Assembly (NCBI RefSeq): GCF_025370935.1
Contig: NC_133473.1
Coordinates: 20,471,649-20,535,648 of the forward strand
DNA: 64,000 bases
Source: Choristoneura fumiferana
Lineage: Eukaryota; Arthropoda; Insecta; Lepidoptera; Tortricidae
Reading direction: 5' to 3'
Below, piece by piece: positions 32,225-43,600 of the stretch. The position numbers were made by a program, and so were the translations under genes. The notes under the pieces were generated by a model that searched no databases, had not been told where the DNA came from, and saw only the letters and a list, made by a program, of their open reading frames with translations. Within the stretch, counting starts at the first letter, position 1; each line of letters begins with the position of its first letter.

Positions 32225-32592
32225 ATCGATGCCAACTTTAATTCAGTAAACTGTTTAACAGGCCAATTACTAAAGAGAGCTTTATTGTGATTTTCCTGCT
32301 TCTAGTGTTGCCTGGCAACATGTCAATATTTTCCAAAAAATGACAAAAATAACGTAAAAAAATTAATTCACAGTTGAATTTTGCAATGTTCTAATTAATT
32401 GAAATGACTTTTACCTAAATGTTATTTATAGGTAGGTAGTGCCATGAGAGTTGAAGTGAACGATTGATTACTTTGATTATGATTACACATTTCAACAAGC
32501 TACAACATTTCGTGTAATGACAGCAGGATTTTGACATTCATTTCATTCATTCTGCTTTTGTGCAAGCAGTTCTTTTTGTAGTAGTAGCTTTA

Positions 32593-33480
32593 TCAGGTGT
32601 ACGGTTGACCTTTTTTAGCTTCTTGACTGGATCTTATTAGTTTGTCGATTTCCGTTGACTGGGTTGGAGTTTTAAGGCACTCTTTGATGACAAATTCAAA
32701 GTCACCAACAGATGCTTTACTTAACTTATTACCTGTTTCATCTATAACAATTTTAATCGGAGAGTCTGTTGGGTAATTTTCGAGTTCTTGTTCCAGTGAT
32801 TTTCTTATACGTCGATGTCTACGATCGCTTTTATCATATATGTTCATCTCCTCTTTAAAAATAATCTGCTGAACCTCAGAAGTAGAAGGAGAATCTAATG
32901 ACTTGATGATTTCTTCTGAGGTTGAGGGGATAGTTTGTACTGAGCTGGTGTTAGGTTCCTCCTCAAATTTTCGGTTTTCTCGTCAATTGGAGTTTATTTG
33001 GTGTTCTGTTTCTTTGGAGAGAATATAAGGGTGAAATTTGGAAGAAAGCCATAAACCTCTTGCGATTTCGAAAACTAGCTTTGTAAAGTTGTTCGCATTT
33101 ACAAATAAACCTTGTCGTATTTTTTTTTCAATATATCGAAATCGATGTGTATGTCGTCAGGAATACCTTTAGGATAACTTGCATTTAACAATATTCTTGT
33201 TCTTTCACTTTCGGGAATGTCCAGAGGTCGTGATTTCGGTCCTCGTAAATGAGCACTATTTTCCAATAACTTGAACAAGTCAAGACGAGCCAAATTAAAT
33301 ATTTCTGCCACTCGCTGACCAACATGAGGGTTGGCGCCCTCATGCCCCTCTAGCAGTAAGTCCCGAAATGACATCCCCCAGGAGAATGGGTCAATTTCTC
33401 CTGAGGCAAAGCAGCGCCATGGGTCTTTTCCGGCTCCATGACGCCTCACCCCCGCTTCTCCGGACGTTGAGTACAGACAA
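32593..33480 (-). pseudogene. Unrecognised decayed coding sequence
   Basis: Read on the minus strand, three frames join into one apparent protein. The first part (about 33460-33100) reads DPWRCFASGEIDPFSWGMSF, VAEIFNLARLDLFKLLE and RPLDIPESERTRILLNASYP. The second (about 33100-33000) reads NNFTKLVFEIARGLWLSSKF. The third (about 32990-32620) includes TIPSTSEEIIKSLDSPSTSE, SDRRHRRIRKSLEQELE and KIVIDETGNKLSK. There are at least two frameshifts and no introns, so this is a dead intronless copy or a retroelement piece. I do not recognise the family. A palindromic MITE begins at the 5' end (33475). The composition is ordinary protein, not repeat-derived. Confidence 0.45.
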
Positions 33481-33590
33481 GGGCAAAGATATCGCCACGG
33501 CCAAAGTTGCAAAAATATGTATACACGGCCTTAATGTTAAGTGCATTAAGTCGTGTATACATATTTTTATTGATATTGGGTTTTAGCGTA
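33475..33590. repeat. Palindromic MITE (GCCAAAGTTA family), copy 3
   Basis: CGGCCAAAGTTGCAAAAATA and GTATACACGGCCTTAA are followed by the inverse TTAAGTCGTGTATACATA. The right arm is truncated. Confidence 0.6.
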
Positions 33591-33599
33591 AGCTTGACG

Positions 33600-34430
33600 A
33601 GGGCGGACCCCTTCCCAACACCACGCAATGTCCTTCATCAAGATTATTTATTTTCATGTAAACTTTAAAGACTTATGACGCAACATTCTTTTGCTTAGTC
33701 ATTCACTTCAACTCTCGTGGCACTAGGTACAGTCTAGAAAACTGAATCGCTTATCAGGGTGGGACCTTTTCATAATAAAATTTACTTTGATTTCTTTGGC
33801 AGATTTTCTTTTTATTATGAGAGGGAGGCAAACGAGCAAGCGGGAATATGACATCAGTAGCTCAAAGATTCCAACCTTATACTTGATTCAGTTTTTTTTA
33901 CTGTACATACAAAACTTAATTATTACTTAAAAAAAATATCTTGAGTTCACACATTGTCGGCGGTACTGCAATACCGCGTAACTAGCATTTTCTATGTGGT
34001 ATAATTTTTAACCCCCGACGCAAAAAGAGGGGTGTTATCACTGTCAGAACAGTACAATGTCAGTGTAAACTATACCTTATGGAAAAATGCTAGTTACGCA
34101 GTACTTGTATTGCAGTATCACCAACGACATAGCAACTAGAACAAAGAATATTGGTCTCAACACTATGGTGTGGCAAATATTACTAACGTCAAATAACTCA
34201 AGTCACTTCTACAATGGCGGAATGAAAAGGTTGACCAGTTTTCAAATAAATTCATTTACATGTTGCAAGCACATGTTACCTTTTTGAATGACATTATGAC
34301 GGAACATGTCATATTCGGTTGATAGAACAGTTATACTGAGCAAGCAAAAACCGACCTTAAGGTGGTCAACCTTTTCATTCTGTGACTGTACCTACAAGTA
34401 AAGTACAATACCCAGCATTTACACTATAAA
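33600..34430. other. Intergenic with repeat scraps, no gene seen
   Basis: It contains a reversed LINE-tail piece (near 33810-33850) and the common block TAACCCCCGACGCAAAAAGA (34009-34040), also present at 58155-58190 (reversed) and 63840. No supported coding sequence. Confidence 0.4.
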
Positions 34431-34435
34431 CTGAA

Positions 34436-36217
34436 TTATGCTTGCAACACCGGTCTCTCATTCTTCCCTTCTAAATTCTGATTGGTGAGAGCATAACCAG
34501 TGCCTCCTCTCTGCATCGGAATAATGTCTTTTTCTTTAAGCTTGTCACCAGTGAGAGGATGGAGCCAGTCTTTCTTTATTATTTTCTCTACACACTCCAT
34601 TGTGACTACATCACCAGTTGTCCTATAAAATAAAAGGGTGGATATTAGCATCAATTTGATGAGCAGGCATGGCTGTAGAGTAAGGAACTTATAGTATTTT
34701 TTTAGGATCTTACGATGAATGTATAGGTCAAGGGTGGGAGTTTTAAAAAAAAAGCCTGTAGCCTTTCTTTTTTGTGAAATTTTGGACAAAAATATGGTTT
34801 TTCCTGCTCAGAGTGAAGAGCACAATCGATTCCGATCGTTTAAAAAAAATGTCCCCATTTTTTCATACAAGATTTTATGAGTCAGTTTTGTCACACCCAT
34901 ACTGAGTGTATGAAAAAAACGTCGCAAAACTGACTTTTCTTTTTGGGAATCGATTGTGCTCTAAGTAGTTATTCTAAGTAGGAAAAAACCATACTTTTCC
35001 AAAATTTCAAAATTTACAATTTTTTTGAAAACACCCATTTATGGCAATATGACATGCAGTGGTACAATTCCAGGGTAGGCAGCTGCTAGTTTGTGTCTGC
35101 AGTAGCACGCCACCCTCCTACAGCAGGGTAGACAGCACTGCTGGCCCAATTTTTAAATGAAATTAAATGTCCCGCTTTAACAACTTGCCCCGGGATAACT
35201 CGCTTGACCATGCATGCAGCGTGCTGAAGTGTGGCCGGGTGGCACTCACTCTTTTCTCATTCCCATTTGTTCATAAATTTATATTTCGCAAAATGCATGA
35301 TTACGAATGTCCCGCTTTTTTCACTCAAAAAGTTTCGAAATCCCAACTTTCCAAAAAATAAATCTGACAACGCCAATACATAGGCACATGTTAAAAAAAA
35401 TGTGCAGTGCCATCCCTAGCGTTTTCAATGATTCTGCAACACTGATAACGGTGTTTGGTCATTATACTACCAGGGGGAGTCACTGCACTCCATTCACCAA
35501 TAAAATCAAGCTGTTTATAGTGATTTACCTGATCACAGCACAGGGGATGGCATTGCTCAGGATATCATGTGTCACTGGACACATGTACCTATTCTCTTTA
35601 GCAATGAGTGACTTTTTATCATCTGAGTCCTTAACCAGGGTCCACTTCACCTCAATAAGATCTTTCATCTTCAATGGGCGCCCACTGATGGGGCAGTACA
35701 CTGTAGGATCTGGCTTCTCAACCCTCGATATTTTAGCATCTGGCAACATCGCTGGGACCCAAAAACTAGGAAGCTGTTTGTTTGTTCCATTAGCTACATT
35801 TGAAACTGATGTTGAAGTACTAGGTTCATTTCCAGACTGTTTGCCAGCACTGGTTATATTCTTCTCTCTGTTCATGAATTTAATCAGGTTTGCTTCTTTC
35901 TCTGCCGCTGCGAGCTCGTTTTTTTCGTTTGCGTCCTTCTTCAACTGTTTCTCGTAGAGTTTCAATTTTCGCGCGTATTCGGTCTTTTTTGATATCACAT
36001 ACTCTAAGATTGCTTCTTTGTCGAATAAATAACCCTCTTTGGTGACGACTGGGTTTCTGCACGGCTGCAATGTGAGACTGCAATCGTCGTAATTCTTGAC
36101 AGAATCCTTGCCCACTCTCTCACTTTGGGTGCCATATCCAGATGCGGCTGCGTCTTTCTTTTTTTCGTGGTATGTATATACTGCTCCTGCGGTACAATTT
36201 CGAGCGTGTCGAGTCAT
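34436..36217 (-). CDS. NOSIP: Nitric oxide synthase-interacting protein homologue (NOSIP)
   Basis: NOSIP is a nuclear and cytoplasmic U-box/RING-type E3 ubiquitin ligase, first described as a partner of eNOS. Two exons, 35529-36217 and 34436-34622, are joined in phase 2 (AG|G) with GTAAAT and TTATAG borders, giving 291 aa. The start MTRHARNCTAGAVYTYHEKK is the family N-terminus. Visible domains are an N-terminal U-box-like half (LQPCRNPVVTKEGYLFDKEA), a Lys-rich coiled region (about residues 75-130), a second zinc-less RING/U-box part (YCPISGRPLKMKDLIEVKW; MCPVTHDILSNAIPC) and the end LQRGGTGYA-like (PMQRGGTGYALTNQNL). There is no decay. It is transcribed divergently from a small gene 105 bp away. 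The intron holds a foldback MITE. Confidence 0.94.
34785..35008. repeat. Foldback MITE in NOSIP intron
   Basis: TATGGTTTTTCCTGCTCAGA and GAGCACAATCGATTCC on the left are mirrored by GGAATCGATTGTGCTC and GGAAAAAACCATAC on the right; the middle GTCAGTTTTGTC / GCAAAACTGAC also pairs. Confidence 0.65.
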
Positions 36218-36322
36218 TATGTATTTAAATAATAATATACGCTTAAGTTATCTGAAATACCGCGTTTTCTGAAAGATTTATCGAATACAATTCAAACCAA
36301 TTATTATTAAATCAACACAACA
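36218..36322. promoter_or_regulatory. Short divergent promoter region
   Basis: Only 105 bp separate the NOSIP start codon (minus) and the ATG of the small gene (plus), so 5' UTRs and core promoters must overlap. No TATA box is placed convincingly. Confidence 0.5.
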
Positions 36323-36656
36323 ATGACAGGTAAGTAATGAAATGATGGAAAAAATGACAGCTATTACTTTTTTTAAATTATTTTCACTTAGATAAAGGAA
36401 ATGATATCAATAACATACAACTGTTGTATATTGACGAGATAAAATGGAGTCACTATACATACTAAGATACGCACTTCCTCTTTTTTATTATTTTATTACA
36501 GCTAAGAATAGTCAATACATTCGATCGAAATCGAATATTTCAGATAAAGAAACATGTGTCGTTGGCGTTTATAGCACTGACTCAGGTAGCTTCACACCGG
36601 AAATGGAAGCACAGAATGAAAGTAATTTGCAAACTGCAAATTTAAAAATAAAGTAG
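36323..36656 (+). CDS. Small two-exon gene of unknown function (53 aa)
   Basis: Exon 1 (36323-36329) is only ATGACAG followed by a perfect donor GTAAGT. Exon 2 (36502-36656) follows a TTTTATTACAG acceptor. Joined, they encode MTAKNSQYIRSKSN... to ...QTANLKIK, 53 residues, then TAG. An AATAAA overlaps the end of the coding region (36645-36653). There is no signal peptide or membrane segment; the protein is polar, Ser/Asn rich, with one central hydrophobic patch (CVVGVYST). I do not recognise it. Support comes from the strong donor and acceptor, an ACAACAATGA start context and the tight divergent pairing with NOSIP. It could be a conserved small protein whose N-terminal exon is easily missed. 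Confidence 0.55.
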
Positions 36657-37145
36657 TTATTGCTTTGCTGATAAAATGTTCCTTAAAACGTTAATTTATT
36701 TTTAATAATTTATCAATTACAACGCAACTATTTATATCAAAATAATAATTTTCTCAAACATGACATGAAATATTGACGTTGTATCGCGCTGCGGCTCGTC
36801 TACCTGCGCGCGGTCACTCTAGCGGCCTGCAAAGAGATTTCATACAACCTTGCAGGCCGCTGGCCGGCAATGCGACCGTCTTTTGTTTCAACGTGCGCTC
36901 TAGTGCGTCCCGCCAGCTTGATTTCTTGTTTTTTTTTTTATTTTATTTCATGTCATGTTTGAGAAACAAGCCTCGGCCGAGTCGGCCGGAACGTGGGGTT
37001 GCCGGCCTCGCATCCCTATCCCGTCTATATCTGCTTGGCCGGCAACTCCCTACTTCCCGGCCTCTACAGTACTGTACTATTTCTACTTATATATAAACCA
37101 TTATGTATTATGTATATTGTACTTAAAGACGGACGTTATTACGTT

Positions 37146-37278
37146 ACTGCAGGGCTACTACGAAACTCGAAGTTCGTATTGTACCGTCCCTCTCACTCTC
37201 GTATTAAATAATATAAGCGTCAGCGGGACGGTACGATACGAACTTCGATTTTCTAATTACGCAGAAGCCCGTCAACTG
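37146..37278. repeat. Palindromic MITE, copy 2 (ACTACGAAA family)
   Basis: GGGCTACTACGAAACTCGAA on the left is mirrored by TACGAACTTCGATTTTC on the right around ATTAAATAATATAAG. It lies just upstream of brummer, in its probable promoter or 5' UTR. Confidence 0.7.
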
Positions 37279-37636
37279 CAGCAGTAGCAGTAGCTGTCAG
37301 TGTCACTGTCATTTGTGGTCTGGTAACTTGTTGTGAGTTGTGGTAATTATTTATTGTGGTCCGATCCCGCCCGAGCTGATTTCTCTTTTATTTAGTTACT
37401 AGTTAGTTATTTACTTGAGTCGTTATCATGCGGACGCGCGTCTAGCTGAAGCGGAATTTGTTGAATTTCTCTACAACGTATTTAAGCGTATTAACGATAT
37501 CTAATCTTGGTGATAAGCATTAGTGTTTTTAATTTGTTTCTATTAACTCAAGTGTGTTTTGTGCATAGCTGTGCAGTGTACGTGGGTGCTGTTGTGATCT
37601 TGCTTTTATTTTGTTACGTTTGTTCTTCAGTGAACG

Positions 37637-40600
37637 ATGAATTTATCGTTCGCTGGGTGCGGTTTCCTTGGCATATATCATGTCGGAGTAGCTGTGTGTT
37701 TTAAGAAATATGCTCCACAATTACTTTTAGGGAAAATATCTGGGGCTTCCTTTGGTGCCCTGTCAGCTTGTTGTTTACTGTGCGATGTACCCATAGGTAA
37801 GACTTACTTTTACTCTTATGTTGTTGTCCTATGGAATAATCCTAAACTTTTAAAAGCAGTCCAGCATAATAACAAAATCAACAAACAAACTTTTGACTTA
37901 ACTGCCTATCTGTGTAGTAAAACATATTTAGCTACATATAATTCTTGATAGTAATAATTCAAATAATACTAGTTTTAGAAATAAAAACTGAGAGCCTTTT
38001 TATGTAGACATGTGCCTAAATACATATTTTAAAGATTGCAATTAGGACCTAGATGCTTGGCCTCTGACTGAATAAAGATTGTTGGCTTAATATGTTTATA
38101 TTTATATTTATGTTATACTTCCCACATTATATAACTAACCAATATGATATTGCGGTAACAAAACACTTTCCCCTATGTGAAAATAATAGTTTAGCCTCAT
38201 AGCTCCATAGCATAGTATGTATGTTATAATTACTACATAATGTTCATCATACATATTTACATATGCATAGTGTTGTGGGCAGTTGGGTAAAAACTGTTCA
38301 TCAGTGGGGAAGTTTATAATTTTTACTGTTTAAGATAAAGAAATGAATAAAATAAAAATAAAAAATAGGCTGAAATAATTAAAAACAAATCATGAATCTA
38401 AAAACTCTAAACTTAATACATTGTTATTGTACCTTTAAAATTTATTTAAAAATCCAAGCTTTGTTAAAAATGTGGTTTATATCATACCATCAATTGTGTT
38501 TGTAATATTAAATTATCTTTCAATTAAATAGAAGTGGAAATTTCATAACCAAGCATTTTCCAAAACTTGTTATTTACATATAAAAAGTTTATCCTTGGAA
38601 TAAACTAAATTTTTAATTTCCACATCATTACAAAAAGCCATTAAATATGTTTATAAAATGTTTACTGTAGAACCCCTTCAATACCTTTTTATCATTAATT
38701 ACTTTGTAATTAGCATCATAAATAAACAACTACTAATTACAGGAAGTTTACTTTAAGTAGCCGGTACCGATATTACTAATTATTTTTGAATTATCTCACC
38801 AATTGCATTGTTTTGATGGTTAATACTTGTTATTAACAAATTAGTGAACCCTCTAGGGTTCAAGGCATAATTTGCTTATCTAGATGATTTTGTCATTTAA
38901 CACCAGTGACCCATTTCTACTGATAATTAACATGCCCGGAATATAATAACACCTCTTACATTGTTAAAATTTGTTGGTCTAAAGCAGTGTGCTACATCTT
39001 TAGCCTCATCTGCACTTACCATCGAGTGAGATAAAAGTCAGAACATTGGTCAGATATTAATTTTGAAAATATCTAGTGTTTGTCCTTTTTATAGGACAAT
39101 TTCAATTTGTTACTAATTTTTTTTACAGTTTTTATTTAAAGTTAATTTTGCTCTTTTTGCACTAATTGTACATGCATTAGCTTAGTCAGAATAATCAATG
39201 TTAAACCGTGATCCAATAATGTGGCTAAAAAATATTACAGAAGTGTGTACATAATTTATATTATTATGTTTACAAAGGTACTGAACAAATATTTCAAACA
39301 AAACAATTTATTGTTCATTAGGCTACACAGATTTAAATCCCACACAAAGTTTCACTTTAAGTAGGATCCATAAAAAAATGAAACACTTTTATTTTACTTT
39401 GTTGTTGTGCAAAATAAAGATCTTATCTTACTATGCTTTTGCATATACCTTCTGCTGCCTAACTTTGCCTAAAAGTTCATTGCCACAACTATTACCACAA
39501 AAACTATAAAGGTTTAACCTCATAAGTCCTTGTATACTTTATAAAGGACTAATTAACACTAAGAATAATGGCTGAATGTACTTTATAAAGTACAAATTGT
39601 TCATTAAATAAAGAATTCTAAGAATTTTGAAATAAAATCCAAAATAACAAAGCAGGTCATGTCTAGGTCTTAAACACTAAGTTTGTTAAAAAACGTCAGG
39701 ACTCAGGAAGTTAATTCCAATAATTGAATAGGCACTATACCGTTAAGCGATTCGAACACAATCCGGGAGTAACGTAAAGACGTCGCATAAAAAATGTATC
39801 TCAAAAATGCGTCAAAACTGAGTATTAAGTAATGAACTTTTAGGCAGATTTATATGGCGCATGGTATAACACAATTCAACATTGAAAAACTTCTTAATTT
39901 TGTTAAAATTAGCTACCATTAACTCATTGAGTAATTGTTTGTTTTATTAGTCAATTACGAAATTTACCAATGGTACAGTCAAGGAGTTTAATTCATTGGC
40001 CATCATGGAACCATTTCACAGTAAATGTCATAGTGACATCACATTAATTAACAAGGAAAGTCGTAATGACTATTATTGCACTGATGAAGTAGATAGAAAT
40101 GGAACTCATATTGTTAGTCAGCAAAACTACCATCTTAATATGATACAGAAAGATTTATTCTGGTTTTACACAATACACATAAAAAACACACACACAGAAA
40201 ATATTGGACATTATATATATATGTTTTGTCAATCAAGCAAAAAATTACAAAGATGAAGCGCGTCAAAGCTCGTGCCGGCGGAGTGACGTCACACCGTGCT
40301 AAAAAGTGACGCAGGGCGTGACGGCACTTCATATGGAACTTTAATGGGCTTTGTCTTTATATTTTTTTGTTATTTGTCAAAAGAAAAAGTATGTGGGCAA
40401 TATATTCTAGTTATCTAATTGACGGACTATCTAATTAATTTTTTTTAGGACAATAATTATATTGTGCCCTAATTATAGCCTATTGTGTCCTGCAATTTGG
40501 CCGACATCTTTCTAAGTCGCTTCTTATATGCTAATTACTGATGTGTCGAAATCTTTTTATTGAACTAAAACAATTACTCTGGTCAGCCGCGACCTTAAGA

Positions 40601-43600
40601 TAGCCTCGTTTATGCAAGATATGTGTGTTCATACAGTACCTCCACCTTCATACTGTATGAACCCACACAAATCACTCAAACCCCTCTATCATCACCAACC
40701 ACATTATACTGACGCGTTTCGAACTCAACCAGAAAATCTTTCTCACTTACACAATGTCTTCTTTCAATTACCTGACATTTATATACGGTCCACAGGTACA
40801 AGTAGGGTACAAGACTTCTTTTACTATCATAAAAGTTAAAACTCGCAATTCTCTCTTGATCCTCTAGCGCGAAAGCTACACAATTTTCAATTTTTTTTCT
40901 AATAAGCTCCCTCTTTTCCAGGAGAAATAACCAGCGATGTCCTTCGAGTGGTCGGTGAAGCCAGGGCGGGGTCCCTTGGACCTTTTAGCCCCTCATTCAA
41001 CATCCAAAATGTACTTCTGGAAGGCATGGACAAATACCTGCCCCACGATGTCCACAAAATAGTCAGCGGCAAACTCCACATTTCCCTCACAAGGGTATAC
41101 GACGGGAAGAATGTTATAGTATCAGAGTTCCCGACTAGACAGGATTTAATGCAGGTAAGACAAATATTTTTAGTTAAAGAAAGGCATTTAGGGTCGAAAA
41201 GTTCTGAACGGTGACCACAAATCGGCAAGCGCAGCGTAGAACGTCTATCAACGAGGTGGACGGTTAAAGCCGCGGGCTCAGGGTGGATGCAGGTTGCTTC
41301 CAACCGGAGCGACTGAAGGTCTATGGGGGAGGCCTATGTCCAACTATGGCTGATAAGGTGATGATAATGATTTGGCTTTTTTGCACGATCTTTTAGTATC
41401 TACTTCTCCCTTTACTGAAATATTCAATAAACTTTATACTCCTTCTTGGCAATTTAACACTAAAGTGGTAAAGTTAATTCGTCGCCAAAATTGGCAACCG
41501 CAGCTCAAAGGAGATAGATAAGGTACTCGTTATTATGTGACGTTAACTCTTAACTCTCACAGTGAGCGAGTCTTGCATTGAACAGCTCACTTTCTCCCAA
41601 AAACCTGCGCCTCCACTATCATTATGCACATGCGCAATCAAGCTTTCTGATAAGTCTGCCGTATTATGTATTGTACTCGTAAGTATGGGTAAAGTACGTA
41701 TTTTTTTAATTAAAAATAGGAACACAATTAGTGAAGTAAGGATAACACAGATAAAGGTAATAAGCACGTTCAGCGTTTTTGCGGGTTTTTTTGTCATTAC
41801 CATTTCGGCAAGTATCATTAAATTTAAAAGATATAATGCTCATGGTTAAATTTTTATGAAAACTAAAGACAACACCTATTCTAAATCTTCCTTCCGTGGT
41901 GCTAATAAACGTGGTATGGTAATGACCAGGGGTCGGACAAAAAGTGCCGATGACGTCAAACCACTTATAGGTGATTTCAAATAGTATTTTTGATTTTCAT
42001 AAACAATTGTCACTTATCATTTATCAACCTCTTTATTAAACGATATGAAATTTATTTTATTCACTGAATTCCATTGATTTATTTACGATTATTTTGTTAC
42101 TTTGTTACTACATGTCACACGGAAGTTTAAATAAAAACATCATCTTGTGTGCACGATTACGTCATTTTTACGTCATCCGCACTTTTTGTCCGACACCTGG
42201 TAATGACATTTAACCGACCGGCCAAAGCGCTCGAATATTCACCCAAAACGGCCGTCCTGACGTTATGAATTTGTTTCAGGCATTGTTGGCGTCATGTTTC
42301 GTGCCAGTATTCTCAGGGATGCTGCCGCCCAGGTTCCATGGCATCCGCTACATGGACGGGGGCTTCAGCGACAATTTGCCGATCCTGAATGAGAACACGG
42401 TAACCGTCAGCCCGTTTTGCGGCGAGAGCGACATCTGCCCGAGGGATCTGAGCTCACAGCTGTTTCACGTAAGTCCCACGAATTCAATTCAATTATTGAA
42501 AGTATAGCTCCAGCGATACTATCGATGATTCCGACAATGTGGACGTTTGAAAAGACTATCGATTTGAAAATACAAACTGAAATATAGATGCACAGAAAAA
42601 CCAGAAAAATAAGGCCATCACTGGGAATCGAACCCAGGTCCTCGGTATTCCGTACCGCGTGCTATACCGCTACACCACTGATGGTCATCCTCATCAGTGG
42701 ACCATCAGTGGTGGTCTTATTTTTCTGGTTTTTCTGTGCATCTATATTTCAGTTTGTATTTTCAATTTAGGTTTTACGGGATGACCGTAAAAGTAAAAAT
42801 TTTTGGAATTGAAATAAAAAATAGAAAAAGATTCCAAAAAACCAATCTTGACTATCGATTTGCCGCTGTTCGACAGGTCCCCACGAAAGAAGTCAGTCAA
42901 GATATTTTTATTCAGTTTAGGGTATCCTCTTACGGCCCAGTGTCATATAAACAGGACTTATTGTAATGTAACATTGAAGTCTCTCATAAGTGATATAAAG
43001 TTTCATGTTCATAAAACAAAAAAAATGATTTGGGCTGTAGGGGGTAGACAAACACTTATGAATGTCTAGAAAAAGTAGTGTGTCCTTTGTAAAGGACAAA
43101 ATGAAAAAAAAATAGTTTGATTCGTGTATTTATTATATTATTATTATATACAATTCTTCTGTACGTGTGTTTATCACCTAACTCCTCCTAAACAGCTGGA
43201 CCGATTCAGATGAAATTTTGTGTGTATATTTTAATAGCTTCCTGGATAGTTTGAAAACACAATTGGACCCGTTAGATGGCGCTGCTGTCGGTGTGTTATC
43301 GTATGTAATGTAGTGCTGCTTTTCCCTGCAGGACAACGTCTGCCGGGTCCGCTAGTTTTCTTATAAAATAACTCTGTTTTTTAATAGTCAATATGTGAAC
43401 GTTTTTTTAAAAGCCAGTGGCCTAATGGTTTTACATATGGCCTCTCAAGCCGAGGATCGTGGGCTCAAATCTGGACTCGCACCTCTGAGTTTTTCTAAAT
43501 TCATGTTCAAAATTACATATGAAATTTACCATGAGCTTTACGGTGAAGGAAAACTTGGAATCTAGCACATACTTACGAAGGAATTCAATGGTGTGTGTGA

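Noticed and set aside
36773..37096. 107-codon frame between the small gene and brummer
   Set aside because: No family resemblance, low-complexity Phe/Leu run from a poly-T tract, no splice or conserved context; likely brummer upstream sequence.
42605..42690. Possible tRNA gene (reverse strand)
   Set aside because: A and B boxes are present, but the acceptor stem has a mismatch, the anticodon arm does not give a normal 7-nt loop, and the segment sits inside a palindromic repeat.
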